64,000 nt of DNA from CALNZV01 sp942491115. Its GTDB lineage: Bacteria; Desulfobacterota; Desulfobacteria; Desulfobacterales; UBA5852. Of this stretch, positions 44,961 to 53,816 are shown piece after piece. Position numbers and translations under genes: made by a program. The stretch spans positions 372,001 through 436,000 of the forward strand of contig CALNZV010000001.1 in NCBI GenBank assembly GCA_942491115.1, written 5' to 3'. Under the pieces are notes generated by a model. The model saw only the letters and a list, made by a program, of their open reading frames with translations. It did no database searches and was not told the DNA's origin. Numbering within the stretch: the first letter of the stretch is position 1; each line of letters starts with the position of its first letter.

Positions 44961-45549
44961 GAAGACTCAACAAGGCTTCGCGCATTACGTTTCATTCGGC
45001 GTCGTCATCACGGGTGCTTTGAATCGGGGGCCTCATGGTGAATTCAAGCCTTGACCCTGTGTCCAGCGGATAGAGGGGATCCGTGAAAGATCGAACGGAC
45101 GTTTAATTTGCCTGGTGACCTATCCGCTGTTCGTGCTGGTTATCGTCACAGAGCCCAGCGGCTGCCATCCCCTATTGTTGTGACTGCTTTTCTTTGGGGT
45201 ATTCGCCTTTTTCTTCCTTCTTTTGACAAACAGAATCTCCCGATCCAAATATAAACGGTCTGACAAGAATATAAGGGCCGTTGTCGTCTCTTCAGTCCTG
45301 CTGGAGCTGGTCTTTGTTGTATTCACGGGATGACACAGATCCATCGGATAGGGGATCAGGTTCTTTTTGCTGCAGGGCCCGCTTGGGGACGAGGGGTCAG
45401 TTGGGGCGCTCCTTACATTTAACTTCGCTTCAATTTAAGTGGGAATTTCTTCTCCAAGAGAATAGGCTTCACCTCGCTGATCGGATTTGCCCACACTTGA
45501 AGGTATTGGGTTTAGAGCGCACCGATTCCCGTCGAATGCTATTGTCCCG
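44961..45549. other. intergenic region with a 10-bp inverted repeat
   Basis: No gene recognised. CAGCGGATAG (45064-45073) is matched by CTATCCGCTG (45120-45129) across a 46-nt loop. A weak resemblance to the end of the RAYT-derived elements (TTGACCCTGTG near 45048) was judged insufficient. The right end runs into the long inverted repeat at 45550. Confidence 0.4.
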
Positions 45550-45803
45550 CACCCGACGACGACCTCGTCGATCCCATCCACCCCGTGGAAGTGAATTTTC
45601 AATCCCTGATTTGCGGGGCCTCCCGGACGTTCGCCCGAAAAACAACCTCACAAGACGCTCGGCTGGAGGTATTGGCTTGACAGCGGTCGCAGCCGATCGG
45701 TATGGTTTTGCTGTCTAATTGGCCGATTCCGTCTGGCACTACATGTTGGGCACACGATCCGGCAGGGCATAACTCGGGAGACGGCAATCCGGACGGCGGC
45801 AAA
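45550..45803. repeat. long inverted repeat, left copy (IR1)
   Basis: About 250 bp that reappear, mostly identical but with scattered substitutions, in reverse orientation at 51960-52209. Shared blocks include GGCCGATTCCGTCTGGCACT, GGGCACACGATCCGGCAGGG and the CCGATCGGTATGGTT core. The minus-strand frame of this copy and the plus-strand frame of the other encode similar peptides (IPIGCDRCQA, SSRASCEVVF), so it may be a relic of a gene or an element part. The repeat ends about 35 bp before the TSP3 gene. Confidence 0.7.
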
Positions 45804-45837
45804 AAGTGAGTTCCTATTCCTGAAATGGAGTGAACGG

Positions 45838-47592
45838 ATGGAAAATTCGACGAGAAGTGCCTCGGATGTTATTTACCGCGCACGTCTCCTGGTACTGGTG
45901 GTCCTGGTCATTGTGATGGGTGGTGTGCGGATCGGGCTGACGACCACAGGCGATCTGGACAAGGATACCATTCCTGATAGCGTGGAGGATATAAACGGCA
46001 ATGGCAATCAGGATGATGATGACAGCGATGGCGACGGCTTGCCCGATTACATCGATCCTGATGATGACAATGACAATATACCGACCGCCATCGAACTGAC
46101 CGACGACCCGGATGGAGACCAGGTGCCGAATTATCTGGACAGCGACTCGGACGGCGACACCGTCGCCGATATTTTCGAAGGTCAGGCGGATGATGATTGT
46201 GATACCGTGCCAAACTATATCGACGCGAACGATTCGGATGGCGACTGCGGTGACTCCGATGGAGATGGAATCGCCAACAGCATTGAGATGACCATCTGCT
46301 CTGATCCCAACGACCGAGACAGTGACAATGACAGCGTTCCGGACGGCGAGGAATACGGTACGGGAACCATTGCTCGTGATACAGACGGTGACGGGATACC
46401 CGATCTGTGTGACCGCGACGACGACGGCGATGGTCTGCTTACCAGGGCTGAACGTGATCAATGCAACCATGGGTTCATGATTAGGTTGCAGCCGGTTCCC
46501 GGACTGCCCCAGCCTGGAACTTGCCGGCCGCTACTGATGGAAATCGATACGGACCAGGATGGGCAGCCGGATTATCTCGATACCAACTCTGACGGGGATG
46601 TGCTCGACGATGAGAATCTTGGCGACGCCGATAACGACGGTATCCCCAATGCATATGATTCCATCGACTTCGATGGTCCTGATGCCGATCCTGACATGGA
46701 TGGGTTTTCCAACTCGGCGGAAGCCGCTCTGGGGACCTCGGGTACCAATGCCGACAGCGATTTTGACGGTATCCCTGACAATTTTGAGATACCGGACCCG
46801 GAGAATCCGGCTGATCACGACCAGGATGGAATCATCGATGCCCTCGACCCGGACGATGATAATGACGGGCTCCTGACAAAGGACGAAGGATTCGGAGATT
46901 TCGATCAGGATGGCATTCCCAGCCATCTGGACTGCAACTCAGATGGCGATGAGTTCTATGACATCTGTGAGGGTGGTCTCTTTCTCGATGTGGATGGTGA
47001 TGGAACAGCTAATTATCAAGATTTCAACGATGCTGACGGTCCGGCTGCCGGAGGATTCAACTCCCATGCCGGCAGCGGCGACCGGGATTGCGACGGTATC
47101 ATCGACCACAATGACCCAAATGACCAGGATGGTCCATGCTTTATCTGGGGCCCCCACGCCATAACTCCCAGGCCGGCGGATGACTGCAGCTACTGCCCGA
47201 AATCTCCTTATGCCGCAGTCGAAGAGGAATCGGAGCCCCAGGCCCGGCGGTTGATACAGCCCCAGTTCACCCGCCAGCTTAAGGTGCGTTACGGGGAGGT
47301 CACGTTCCCTTTGACCGGTGTCGTGCCGCCCCCCAGGAAAGTCTGCGGACAGAAATGCCGAAAGCAAATCGCGGATGTCTTGAAACAGAAAATCGGGCGC
47401 AGCAGTGTAACCTGTCAAAAGCGGCGATTTGTAGACGGGACCGGCATGTCTTGTGCGGTTGGCGGGAAGGATCTTTCCGCCTGGTTGATCGGTAACGGAC
47501 TCGCTCGGGCATCACGGGATGCCCCCGAATCCCTCCAAAAGGCCCAACGGGAGGCGCAACGGCAAAACCTGGGGGTCTGGCGACGTCGGTAG
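45838..47592 (+). CDS. TSP3 calcium-repeat protein with C-terminal staphylococcal-nuclease-like domain
   Basis: A 584-residue protein. A hydrophobic segment (about 15-36) acts as signal or anchor. Residues about 38-450 are a run of Asp/Asn-rich thrombospondin type 3-like calcium-binding repeats (units such as DSDGDGLPDYIDPDDDNDN). Residues about 480-584 resemble the thermonuclease (SNase) fold: a strand-rich part, two CxxxC-type cysteine groups (VCGQKC, TC/SC), then GKDLSAWLIGNGLARAS and AQREAQRQNLGVW, which is the typical SNase C-terminal pattern. The catalytic Arg/Glu set is not obvious, so nuclease activity is uncertain. It is probably extracellular. Confidence 0.78.
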   Translation: MENSTRSASDVIYRARLLVLVVLVIVMGGVRIGLTTTGDLDKDTIPDSVEDINGNGNQDDDDSDGDGLPDYIDPDDDNDNIPTAIELTDDPDGDQVPNYLDSDSDGDTVADIFEGQADDDCDTVPNYIDANDSDGDCGDSDGDGIANSIEMTICSDPNDRDSDNDSVPDGEEYGTGTIARDTDGDGIPDLCDRDDDGDGLLTRAERDQCNHGFMIRLQPVPGLPQPGTCRPLLMEIDTDQDGQPDYLDTNSDGDVLDDENLGDADNDGIPNAYDSIDFDGPDADPDMDGFSNSAEAALGTSGTNADSDFDGIPDNFEIPDPENPADHDQDGIIDALDPDDDNDGLLTKDEGFGDFDQDGIPSHLDCNSDGDEFYDICEGGLFLDVDGDGTANYQDFNDADGPAAGGFNSHAGSGDRDCDGIIDHNDPNDQDGPCFIWGPHAITPRPADDCSYCPKSPYAAVEEESEPQARRLIQPQFTRQLKVRYGEVTFPLTGVVPPPRKVCGQKCRKQIADVLKQKIGRSSVTCQKRRFVDGTGMSCAVGGKDLSAWLIGNGLARASRDAPESLQKAQREAQRQNLGVWRRR

Positions 47593-47780
47593 CCGACAGG
47601 AAAGAAAAGGAAAGCGGTCAGGCATGCCTGATTATTGTGATTTTTCAGACAGTTGGCGAGTGTTGGAACCTATCGAAATAAGGTTGCCGATCGCAAGTTT
47701 AAAAGTAAAAAGCGTTTCCTATTCCCCCCAGTTCCCGCATCTGTCAATTGTTGACGGCCTGACCCCGTTTATATTGAATT

Positions 47781-47874
47781 TGGGATCGCCACGGATTTAC
47801 GGGATGTTAATGAAACAATCCTTGGCATGTCGACACCATTCAGTCTAAAGTGAAGGGTTGACCCTGTTACCTTC
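47781..47874. repeat. isolated end of the RAYT-derived element (copy D)
   Basis: About 94 bp homologous to the right end of elements A, B and C: TTGGGATCGCCACGG, then the hairpin region (47789-47827), TCGACACC and TTGACCCTGTTACCTT. No transposase sequence adjoins it. The hairpin has one mismatched pair, CCACGG facing CCTTGG. A GCCTGACCCCGTT motif lies 10 bp to its left, possibly the other end of a much shorter element. Confidence 0.75.
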
Positions 47875-47884
47875 CTCTGCTTCG

Positions 47885-48103
47885 TCACCTGGTAATAGCG
47901 GCAATGACTCGATCCGCCTGAGTTATTTCCCTTCCCTTCAGTTGATCTCTGATCTCTCTCAATAGCCGGACCCGCTCATTGATCTTGAAATACCAGCAGA
48001 CCAGTTCACGGCATAGAAGAAATAGTATTAATACGATAGCGATCGTCACAAGAACGATTCGAATCGGAAAATCGATCATGCCAAGCATGCCCCTTTCCTC
48101 CAT
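47885..48103 (-). CDS. small single-span membrane protein
   Basis: A 72-residue protein with one membrane segment (about 15-34) followed by WYFKINERVRLLREIRDQLK, an amphipathic coiled tail common in small bacterial membrane proteins of unknown role. In-frame Met codons at residues 1, 6 and 9 make the exact start unclear. It sits between element end D and element A. Confidence 0.55.
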   Translation of the reverse strand: MEERGMLGMIDFPIRIVLVTIAIVLILFLLCRELVCWYFKINERVRLLREIRDQLKGREITQADRVIAAITR

Positions 48104-48205
48104 TTGTAGTAAATGATATATGGGGTTATTCTCATAACCTGAACGTTCTCATTATCCAAAGTTGAAAAGGAGTTTAGTCATGGACTTGATGGATTGGCTA
48201 AAAAA

Positions 48206-48931
48206 TTACCAAAAGGGTTCCTGAGGGTCAAACCTTAACGATTCACTATTGGTCAATGCGTTCTTCGCCTGCTCAAACCGTTTTCTTAAATGCTGGTCTG
48301 TATCCATCCTCGCCCCAAGTCGTTTGCGGTTCTGGGATAGGGCGGACACGCCGATGCCACGGTCTGCGGCCGACGATGACATCGAACGCCTGACAGATAA
48401 ATGCCGGCGGCAAAGCTCCAGGAAAATGGCGCGCTTATCTCGATATCGCGACCGTGGCCGAAGCAGATCGTCAACCGTCACCTTCACTATGGGTGCCAGC
48501 CGAGCGGCAAATTGTCGTTCGGCTCCCGATAACAAACGATCACGCAACCATTCCAGGGATTCCTCTGATCCCAAAACGCTCTGTGCTCTCACCTCCTCCT
48601 TTAAATAGAATATATGGGGTCCGTATAGACCTTTCTGAACAAATCGCCGGTAGGCCTTGCGGCTGGGAGCATCGTCCCCTGTGTCGATCATCGATATACG
48701 TTGCCACAATGAAGAAATGCCAGGCGTTTACCCAAATGGGTATCGCCCCCGTAACTGCTCCAGGGATAGCTCTGGAGAACTTCACGCTTTTCTGAAAGTC
48801 TATAGAGATGCGTTTGCCTTCACCCGGACCGGGCGGTCGGCATCATCGGAGAAAATATCCCGGCGTTCGTTACCCCGTGAGGTGACGGGATACCAGGTGC
48901 CGGGAAATTGAATTCGTAAAGGCCGTGCCGT
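48206..48931 (-). pseudogene. REP-associated tyrosine transposase remnant (element A)
   Basis: The minus strand begins with the RAYT N-terminus (ARPLRIQF, VTSRGNERRDIFS), but the ATG is changed to ACG. The catalytic part with the HxH metal motif and the tyrosine is missing, and a frameshift precedes the C-terminal part, which reads YPWSSYG, KAYRRFVQKGLYGP and the helix-turn-helix-like tail (GIGVSALSQNRKRLGARM). The C-terminal frame runs past the element end to 48206. No active transposase can be made. Confidence 0.85.
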
Positions 48932-49040
48932 AGAAATCTAACCGAATTTGGGATCGCCACGGATTTACTGGATGTTAATGAAACTATCCGTGGTATGTCG
49001 ACACCCTTCAGTCGATAATAAAGGTTTGACCCTGTTGCCT
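48225..49040 (-). mobile_element. RAYT-derived non-autonomous element, copy A
   Basis: About 816 bp, nearly identical to copies B and C. The left end begins GGGTCAAACCTTAACG and the right end finishes GTTTGACCCTGTTGCC, so the termini carry GGTCAAAC in inverted orientation. The hairpin at 48956-48994 lies near the right end. Inside is a transposase remnant on the minus strand. Compared with B and C it has lost the transposase start codon and one base, so it is the most decayed copy. Confidence 0.85.
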
Positions 49041-49157
49041 CACGGATCGGTCGAACCTATCCGGGTCCGCCACCAGAGGTGGCGGGTTTCGATCAAAACC
49101 AATGTCACAGCTACGGAACGCTAAACTTGTCTTAAGAGCAAGGGCTTATAGGTTGGG

Positions 49158-49475
49158 CTATATCTCACCCTCACCCGGCGGCTCGCTCGCACAATAAACC
49201 ACATAGGCTGGCGTTGTTGCTTCAGGGCTAAAGGTAACATAAATCGGCTTTTCATTGCGCACTAGGTCTAAATAGTACTGAAACCGGCTGAATTCCTCGT
49301 AGGCCACGCCGATTTTGGAACTTTCGTTATAGCTGTTATCCGGCATTCCCTCTAACGAACGAAACAAAATATATAACCGACAATCGCCACAATACAAATT
49401 GAGACGTCCCTCGTTCTCTCTTTTCCCCGGATACAAAAAAGCACTGTACCTTTGAAGCGTTTTGACAAAAGCCAT
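49158..49475 (-). CDS. small hypothetical protein next to the MBL hydrolase
   Basis: A 105-residue soluble protein with a very good ribosome binding site (AAGGAGGA before the ATG). Features: an N-terminal TLQRYSAFLYPGKRENEG, a two-Cys LYCGDCRLYILFR strand, a helical FSRFQYYLDLVRNEKPIYVTF and a C-terminal VVYCASEPPGEGE. It is 123 bp downstream of the MBL gene on the same strand; the two are the only genes between elements A and B, so they probably work together. Family not identified. Confidence 0.7.
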   Translation of the reverse strand: MAFVKTLQRYSAFLYPGKRENEGRLNLYCGDCRLYILFRSLEGMPDNSYNESSKIGVAYEEFSRFQYYLDLVRNEKPIYVTFSPEATTPAYVVYCASEPPGEGEI

Positions 49476-49598
49476 GGTTTCCTCCTTAATCTAATGGGAT
49501 TTTCCGATTTTTCCATTAAGCATGGGACCCCTTTATGCCTGGCTGATACGAAGAAAGTCACACACGGCAGAAACGCTTAGATTTTTTTAAGATCGGTT

Positions 49599-51077
49599 CT
49601 AGTGTTTGGACAGGAAAACCAAATCCCCGGCACTGTCACGCTCGAACCGGTAAATGTCCCACTGGCTTTTCTTGCTGCGCGGGCGTTCGATCTTGTAGGC
49701 AAAGATGGCCCTGTCCCCATCCGTGCGCATGTTGATGGCGCCAAAGACCGAGATGCTGCGTTCGATCTGGGCCAGTACTTTTTCATATTTGGTTAAGGCG
49801 GATTTGATTTTCCGATTGTCGCCGGTGTTACGGGCCGCTGCGAGCGCGGTCCCGGCATCGCGGATCTGCTGGCGGAACCTGTTTGGGTTCCGGATGGTCT
49901 CTTTGGCGGATCTTGAAAGCTCGGTTGAAAAAATCAGCGAGCGGCGCCCGCGGCTGTGCTTGCCGATGGTCCCGAGCGTGTCCGCTCGCGGGTGGGCATG
50001 CGGCTCGTCGTCACCCGAGGAGATAACTGTGGCGTGCGCATGGACGGCTTTCAGAAACAATTCGCTGAAGTCAGCCGATCCATGGTGACAGGATTTGGCA
50101 AAGTCGGACGCAAAGATCCTCCGCGCTTTCGCAACCAGGCGCTCTTCGGCCTCAACCGATCGAGGGGGGACACGTTCACCGGTGTAGTGCTCGAGAAGGT
50201 AATCTTCAGCTGGAATATTGAGATCGCCCCCAAGCAAGAAACTGATTTTACCGCAGGTAAGCCGCAGCACCACCGAATGACCGTTCTTGGTCTTGCCAAG
50301 ATTGGACAGCCATCGCAGCGCCGGCTGACCGTTGTTCACGTTCTCGGGGACCGGCCCCAGGACCTGCAGGGTCACATCCGCGCCGGCACCGTAGCCGGGA
50401 AGATACCCGTCGGCGACATTGATCATGCGAATGTCCCTGACCCGCGGTGAATCGAGCGCCTTGCGCAGCATTCGAGGGTATTGCTTCTTGCCGATTCTGG
50501 CTCTGGTGAGGAGCCTGTCGAGATCGGCATTGGTGGCCACGAGTTCGGTAACGTAAGTGCGCCGACCGACTTTTTTGCGTTGGCCCAGGGTCGCGTTGGT
50601 CGAGGGCGCCGTGCGCTCCACCAATCCGGTGTGATAGACCGTCTTGACGGCAAAATCGGTATCATCGAACACGGGATCGAATCCGTAGTAGTGATCCTGG
50701 TCCGGGTGCGTGATAACGAAAGCGTCAAATAAGACAGGTTTCCGTCGGGCATTCCGATATTTGTAATTGAGAAACCGGACCATGTTATCGCCGGCACCGG
50801 CGTCGATGATCAGCTTGCGGTTGTCGGGCGTTGTCAGGAGGCAGCCGTCTCCCTGACCGATATCCAGAAACATGATTTCGAGGGTGCCGTCGGCCTGGGT
50901 GTCATCCTCGTGGACCCAGAATAAATCTTTACCAAGTTTGACCTCGATCCATTTTCCCCGGCGGTTGCCCGTGAGCGCCAGGTAACTGCCCCAAATTCTC
51001 TGAAGGGCCGCCTTGCCGTCCGGCGCATCGCGGAGCACGGCAGCCGGATAGCCTACGAAACAATGTGAAGCAGTCAT
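49599..51077 (-). CDS. SH3-like + ComEC-type metallo-beta-lactamase-fold hydrolase
   Basis: A 492-residue soluble protein. Residues about 8-63 look like a bacterial SH3 domain (AAVLRDAPDG, GKWIEVK, LFWVHEDD). The MBL fold follows, with MFLDIGQGDGCLL, the metal motif THPDQDHYYG, the metal Asp in FLLGGDLNIP, KSCHHGSADFS and the HP motif HAHPRADTLG, as in the soluble C-terminal nuclease-like domain of ComEC/Rec2. There are no membrane segments. A coiled C-terminal tail ends the protein. AAGGAGG precedes the ATG. It lies between two direct copies of the RAYT-derived element with one small gene. Probable phosphodiesterase or nuclease; substrate unknown. Confidence 0.85.
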   Translation of the reverse strand: MTASHCFVGYPAAVLRDAPDGKAALQRIWGSYLALTGNRRGKWIEVKLGKDLFWVHEDDTQADGTLEIMFLDIGQGDGCLLTTPDNRKLIIDAGAGDNMVRFLNYKYRNARRKPVLFDAFVITHPDQDHYYGFDPVFDDTDFAVKTVYHTGLVERTAPSTNATLGQRKKVGRRTYVTELVATNADLDRLLTRARIGKKQYPRMLRKALDSPRVRDIRMINVADGYLPGYGAGADVTLQVLGPVPENVNNGQPALRWLSNLGKTKNGHSVVLRLTCGKISFLLGGDLNIPAEDYLLEHYTGERVPPRSVEAEERLVAKARRIFASDFAKSCHHGSADFSELFLKAVHAHATVISSGDDEPHAHPRADTLGTIGKHSRGRRSLIFSTELSRSAKETIRNPNRFRQQIRDAGTALAAARNTGDNRKIKSALTKYEKVLAQIERSISVFGAINMRTDGDRAIFAYKIERPRSKKSQWDIYRFERDSAGDLVFLSKH

Positions 51078-51119
51078 GATGATGACCTCCTTGCACGCGA
51101 TGATGCATTTTGCGGGAAT

Positions 51120-51849
51120 TCAGTGCCAACGGGCCACATAGGGATCAAACCTTAACGATTCACTATTGGTCAATGCGTTCTTCGCCTGCTCAAACCGTTT
51201 TCTTAAATGCTGGTCTGTATCCATCCTCGCCCCAAGTCGTTTGCGGTTCTGGGATAGGGCGGACACGCCGATGCCACGGTCTGCGGCCGACGATGACATC
51301 GAACGCCTGACAGATAAATGCCGGCGGCAAAGCTCCAGGAAAATGGCGCGCTTATCTCGATATCGCGAACGTGGCCGAAGCAGATCGTCAACCGTCACCT
51401 TCACTATGGGTGCCAGCCGAGCGGCAAATTGTCGTTCGGCTCCCGATAACAAACGATCACGCAACCATTCCAGGGATTCCTCTGATCCCAAAACGCTCTG
51501 TGCTCTCACCTCCTCCTTTAAATAGAATTTATGGGGTCCGTATAGACCTTTCTGAACAAATCGCCGGTAGGCCTTGCGGCTGGGAGCATCGTCCCCTGTG
51601 TCGATCATCGATAATACGTTGCCACAATGAAGAAATGCCAGGCGTTTACCCAAATGGGTATCGCCCCCGTAACTGCTCCAGGGATAGCTCTGGAGAACTT
51701 CACGCTTTTCTGAAAGTCTATAGAGATGCGTTTGCCTTCACCCGGACCGGGCGGTCGGCATCATCGGAGAAAATATCCCGGCGTTCGTTACCCCGTGAAG
51801 TGACGGGATACCAGGCGCCGGAAAATTGAATTCGTAAAGGCCGTGCCAT
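51120..51849 (-). pseudogene. REP-associated tyrosine transposase remnant (element B)
   Basis: The ATG at 51847-51849 starts MARPLRIQFSGAWYPVTSRG and reads on through NERRDIFSDDADR, then jumps to PVRVKANASL and a TAG at 51718-51720. The normal family has roughly 100 residues between DADR and (LN)PVR, including the HUH and tyrosine motifs; these are absent. One base later the frame resumes as HLYRLSEKREVLQSYPWSSYGG and continues to 51120. Deletion and frameshift are the same as in copies A and C. Confidence 0.88.
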
Positions 51850-51959
51850 AGAAATCTGACCGAGTTTGGGATCGCCACGGATTTACTGGATGTTAATGAA
51901 ACAATCCGTGGCATGTCGACACCCTTCAGTTAACAGTGAATGTTTGACCCTGTTACCTT
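51141..51959 (-). mobile_element. RAYT-derived non-autonomous element, copy B
   Basis: About 819 bp in the same orientation as copies A and C. The left end reads GGGATCAAACCTTAACG (one extra base compared with A and C) and the right end GTTTGACCCTGTTACCTT. The end hairpin at 51874-51912 has a perfect 10-bp stem. The right end abuts inverted repeat IR2 with no spacer, which suggests it inserted at or beside that repeat. Confidence 0.87.
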
Positions 51960-52209
51960 CATGCCGTCTGGATCGCCGCCTCCTGAATGATGCCCTGCCG
52001 GATCGTGTGCCCAACATTTAGTGCCAGACGGAATCGGCCAAGTAGACAGCGGAACCATACCGATCGGCTGCGATCGCTGTCAAGCCATTACCTCCAGCCG
52101 AGCATCGTGCGAGGTTGTTTTTCGGGCGAGCGTCCGCAAGGCCCCGCAAATCGCGGCTAAAAATACCCTTCCACGGGGTCGATGGGATCGACGAGATCGT
52201 CGTCGGGTG
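51960..52209. repeat. long inverted repeat, right copy (IR2)
   Basis: Reverse-complement counterpart of 45550-45803, about 250 bp with scattered differences. The left border coincides with the end of element B; the right border fades near the CGACGAGATCGTCGTCGGGTG block. A plus-strand frame from 52021 encodes 68 residues similar to the minus-strand frame of IR1, but without a ribosome binding site. Confidence 0.7.
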
Positions 52210-52352
52210 ATTAAATACCAATATTAGAGGCCAGCAGCCAATAAGGGGATGAACTCGGTTTGTATTATTTGACCGCATCCTGATTTTTGGAAAAATCTCA
52301 ATACATCTGCAAGAGTTAATAAGCGAAACCGCCCCGAAAAAAAGGAAACATT

Positions 52353-53018
52353 ATGTCTAACGTAACCCGAAGAAAATTTCTCGGCGCAGCGGCGGGAAGT
52401 ACCGTCCTGGCCGTATTGAAACCATCAGAACTGTTTGCAGTGAAAGAAAAGTTCAGCCGGCGTCCATCGCCATCAACCGGAGGTAGCGGGTCATTGATGT
52501 GGGCACTGAAAAACCGCAAATCCATCCGTTCATTCAGCAGCAAACCCTTGCCCCGACAGATGATGTCGGACTTGCTCTGGGCAGCCTTTGGCGTCAACCG
52601 CCCGGACTCCGGAAATCGTACGGCTCCCTCACCCATGAATTCCCAGGAAATCGAAATCTACGTGGCCACGGTTAATGGGCTATATCTATATGAGGCCCAT
52701 TTTCATCAGTTGGTTCAACTCGCCACCGAAGACATTCGCGGCATTTGTGGAACCCAGGGGTTCGTGGCCAATGCCCCGTTGAATCTGATCTATGTCGCCA
52801 ATTTTTCCAAATTGGGAGACATGGAAGACGACAGGAAGCTTTTTTATGCTGCTGCGGATACGGGATTTATCAGCCAGAACGTATATCTATTCTGTGCTGC
52901 TTTTGGCTTGGGAACGGTGGTCCGTGATTGGGTCAATCGGCCTGCGCTGGCAGCAAAAATCAATCTGCGGGAAGGACAGAATATTATTCTGACTCAGACT
53001 GTCGGGTACCCCACATAA
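52353..53018 (+). CDS. Tat-exported nitroreductase-family protein
   Basis: A 221-residue protein with a twin-arginine signal (TRRKFLGAAAG, hydrophobic to about residue 28), so it is probably folded with FMN in the cytoplasm and exported to the periplasm. The nitroreductase fold starts at about residue 50 (NRKSIRSFSSKPLP), with LLWAAFGVNRP, the aromatic YLYEAHFHQL, a gap helix and GTVVRDWVNR. This is closest to the SagB/Tat nitroreductase group reducing quinones or nitro compounds. AAAGGAAA precedes the ATG. It may belong to the redox cluster that follows. Confidence 0.88.
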   Translation: MSNVTRRKFLGAAAGSTVLAVLKPSELFAVKEKFSRRPSPSTGGSGSLMWALKNRKSIRSFSSKPLPRQMMSDLLWAAFGVNRPDSGNRTAPSPMNSQEIEIYVATVNGLYLYEAHFHQLVQLATEDIRGICGTQGFVANAPLNLIYVANFSKLGDMEDDRKLFYAAADTGFISQNVYLFCAAFGLGTVVRDWVNRPALAAKINLREGQNIILTQTVGYPT

Positions 53019-53422
53019 GGCGCATGGATAGATATGGGGAAATGGCAGAGGTAGAGATACCGATTTTATATCTTCGTTTGCTTCCTAAAAAATGCAAAAA
53101 TCGCATATGTTGTGGTCACTCGAAATGCCGTCTTGGTACAGATACCATACCACTGGTTCGTAGACCAAGGGATTACGGACCTTGCTTGGCTGCCATTTGA
53201 CATCATTCCGATTGCTGTGATTATCAAATCAATCTGGAATCGAGCCACAGTTGGGTGATGTATTTCAAAACTTTCTTGCCATCCCAAAGCGGCAAGTTCA
53301 GATTTGAAATGATACTCAGTAAATATCAGAACAGCAAGAATCTACATGTTCTCCAACATAGGTGTGTTTTCTATTTAATTTAAATTGTAGTTCTAAACCT
53401 CACTCGTTTCTTTTGGTAAAAT
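53019..53422. other. intergenic region with a possible gene remnant
   Basis: No complete gene. A 68-codon plus-strand stretch (53055-53258) without start codon reads like a membrane-protein C-terminus (VDQGITDLAWLPFDIIP, IIKSIWNRA). The following 160 bp are AT-rich and contain nothing recognisable. Confidence 0.35.
53055..53258 (+). pseudogene. possible C-terminal fragment of a membrane protein
   Basis: An open stretch following an in-frame TAG, with no ATG: two hydrophobic segments (KIAYVVVTRNAVLV and DLAWLPFDIIPIAVI) and a basic end, closed by TGA at 53256-53258. Codon content is plausible but no family could be named. It could be a decayed gene. Confidence 0.25.
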
Positions 53423-53749
53423 CTACAGCCCAAAATGGTTCCGCCCCCAATCACGCATCATCATCATGACATCCCTTAAGCTTTCTCCAACATCGGTAAG
53501 CGAGTATTCAACCTTTGGCGGCACTTCCGCATAAACCTTGCGGTGGATAATGCCATCGGTTTCCAGTTCACGGAGCTGTTTGGTCAGCATGCGCTGGGAT
53601 ATACCTGGCATCACCCGTTTCAGTTCCCCAAAACGGTATGTCCTCTCCATCAGATGATAAAGGATGACCCCCTTCCATTTCCCGCCGATAAGTTCCAAAG
53701 TCGCCTCTACAGGGCATCCATTGTTACATTTATACGTGCTGTGCCGCAT
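53423..53749 (-). CDS. HxlR/DUF24-family transcriptional regulator
   Basis: A 108-residue winged-helix regulator: CPVEATLELIGGKWKGVILY, FGELKRVMPGISQRMLTKQL and the wing VPPKVEYSLTDVGESL. Two N-terminal cysteines (C8 and C12, the latter being the Cys before the conserved Pro) match the redox-sensing Cys of DUF24 regulators such as YodB and HypR, which respond to diamide, quinones or aldehydes. It is divergent from the quinone reductase gene, with YodB-like sites in between, so autoregulation and control of that gene are likely. Confidence 0.9.
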   Translation of the reverse strand: MRHSTYKCNNGCPVEATLELIGGKWKGVILYHLMERTYRFGELKRVMPGISQRMLTKQLRELETDGIIHRKVYAEVPPKVEYSLTDVGESLRDVMMMMRDWGRNHFGL

Positions 53750-53762
53750 CGATTCTCCTTAT

Positions 53763-53816
53763 TAGTATATTTTTTGTTACTACATGTAATAAATGTGCCT
53801 ACTTGCTTTGTAAGTA
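53763..53816. promoter_or_regulatory. putative HxlR-type operators in the divergent promoter region
   Basis: TACTT at 53800-53804 and AAGTA at 53812-53816 form an inverted repeat with a 7-nt spacer, resembling the TACT-N7-AGTA sites described for YodB-type regulators. A second symmetric pair, TAGTA (53763-53767) and TACTA (53778-53782), and the palindrome TACATGTA (53781-53788) lie next to it. Their place between the regulator and the reductase gene supports operator function. Confidence 0.5.

Noticed and set aside
45040..45065. TTGACCCTGTG motif resembling the RAYT-derived element end
   Set aside because: Only about 11 bases agree and neither the hairpin nor TTGGGATCGCC precedes it, unlike copies A-D.
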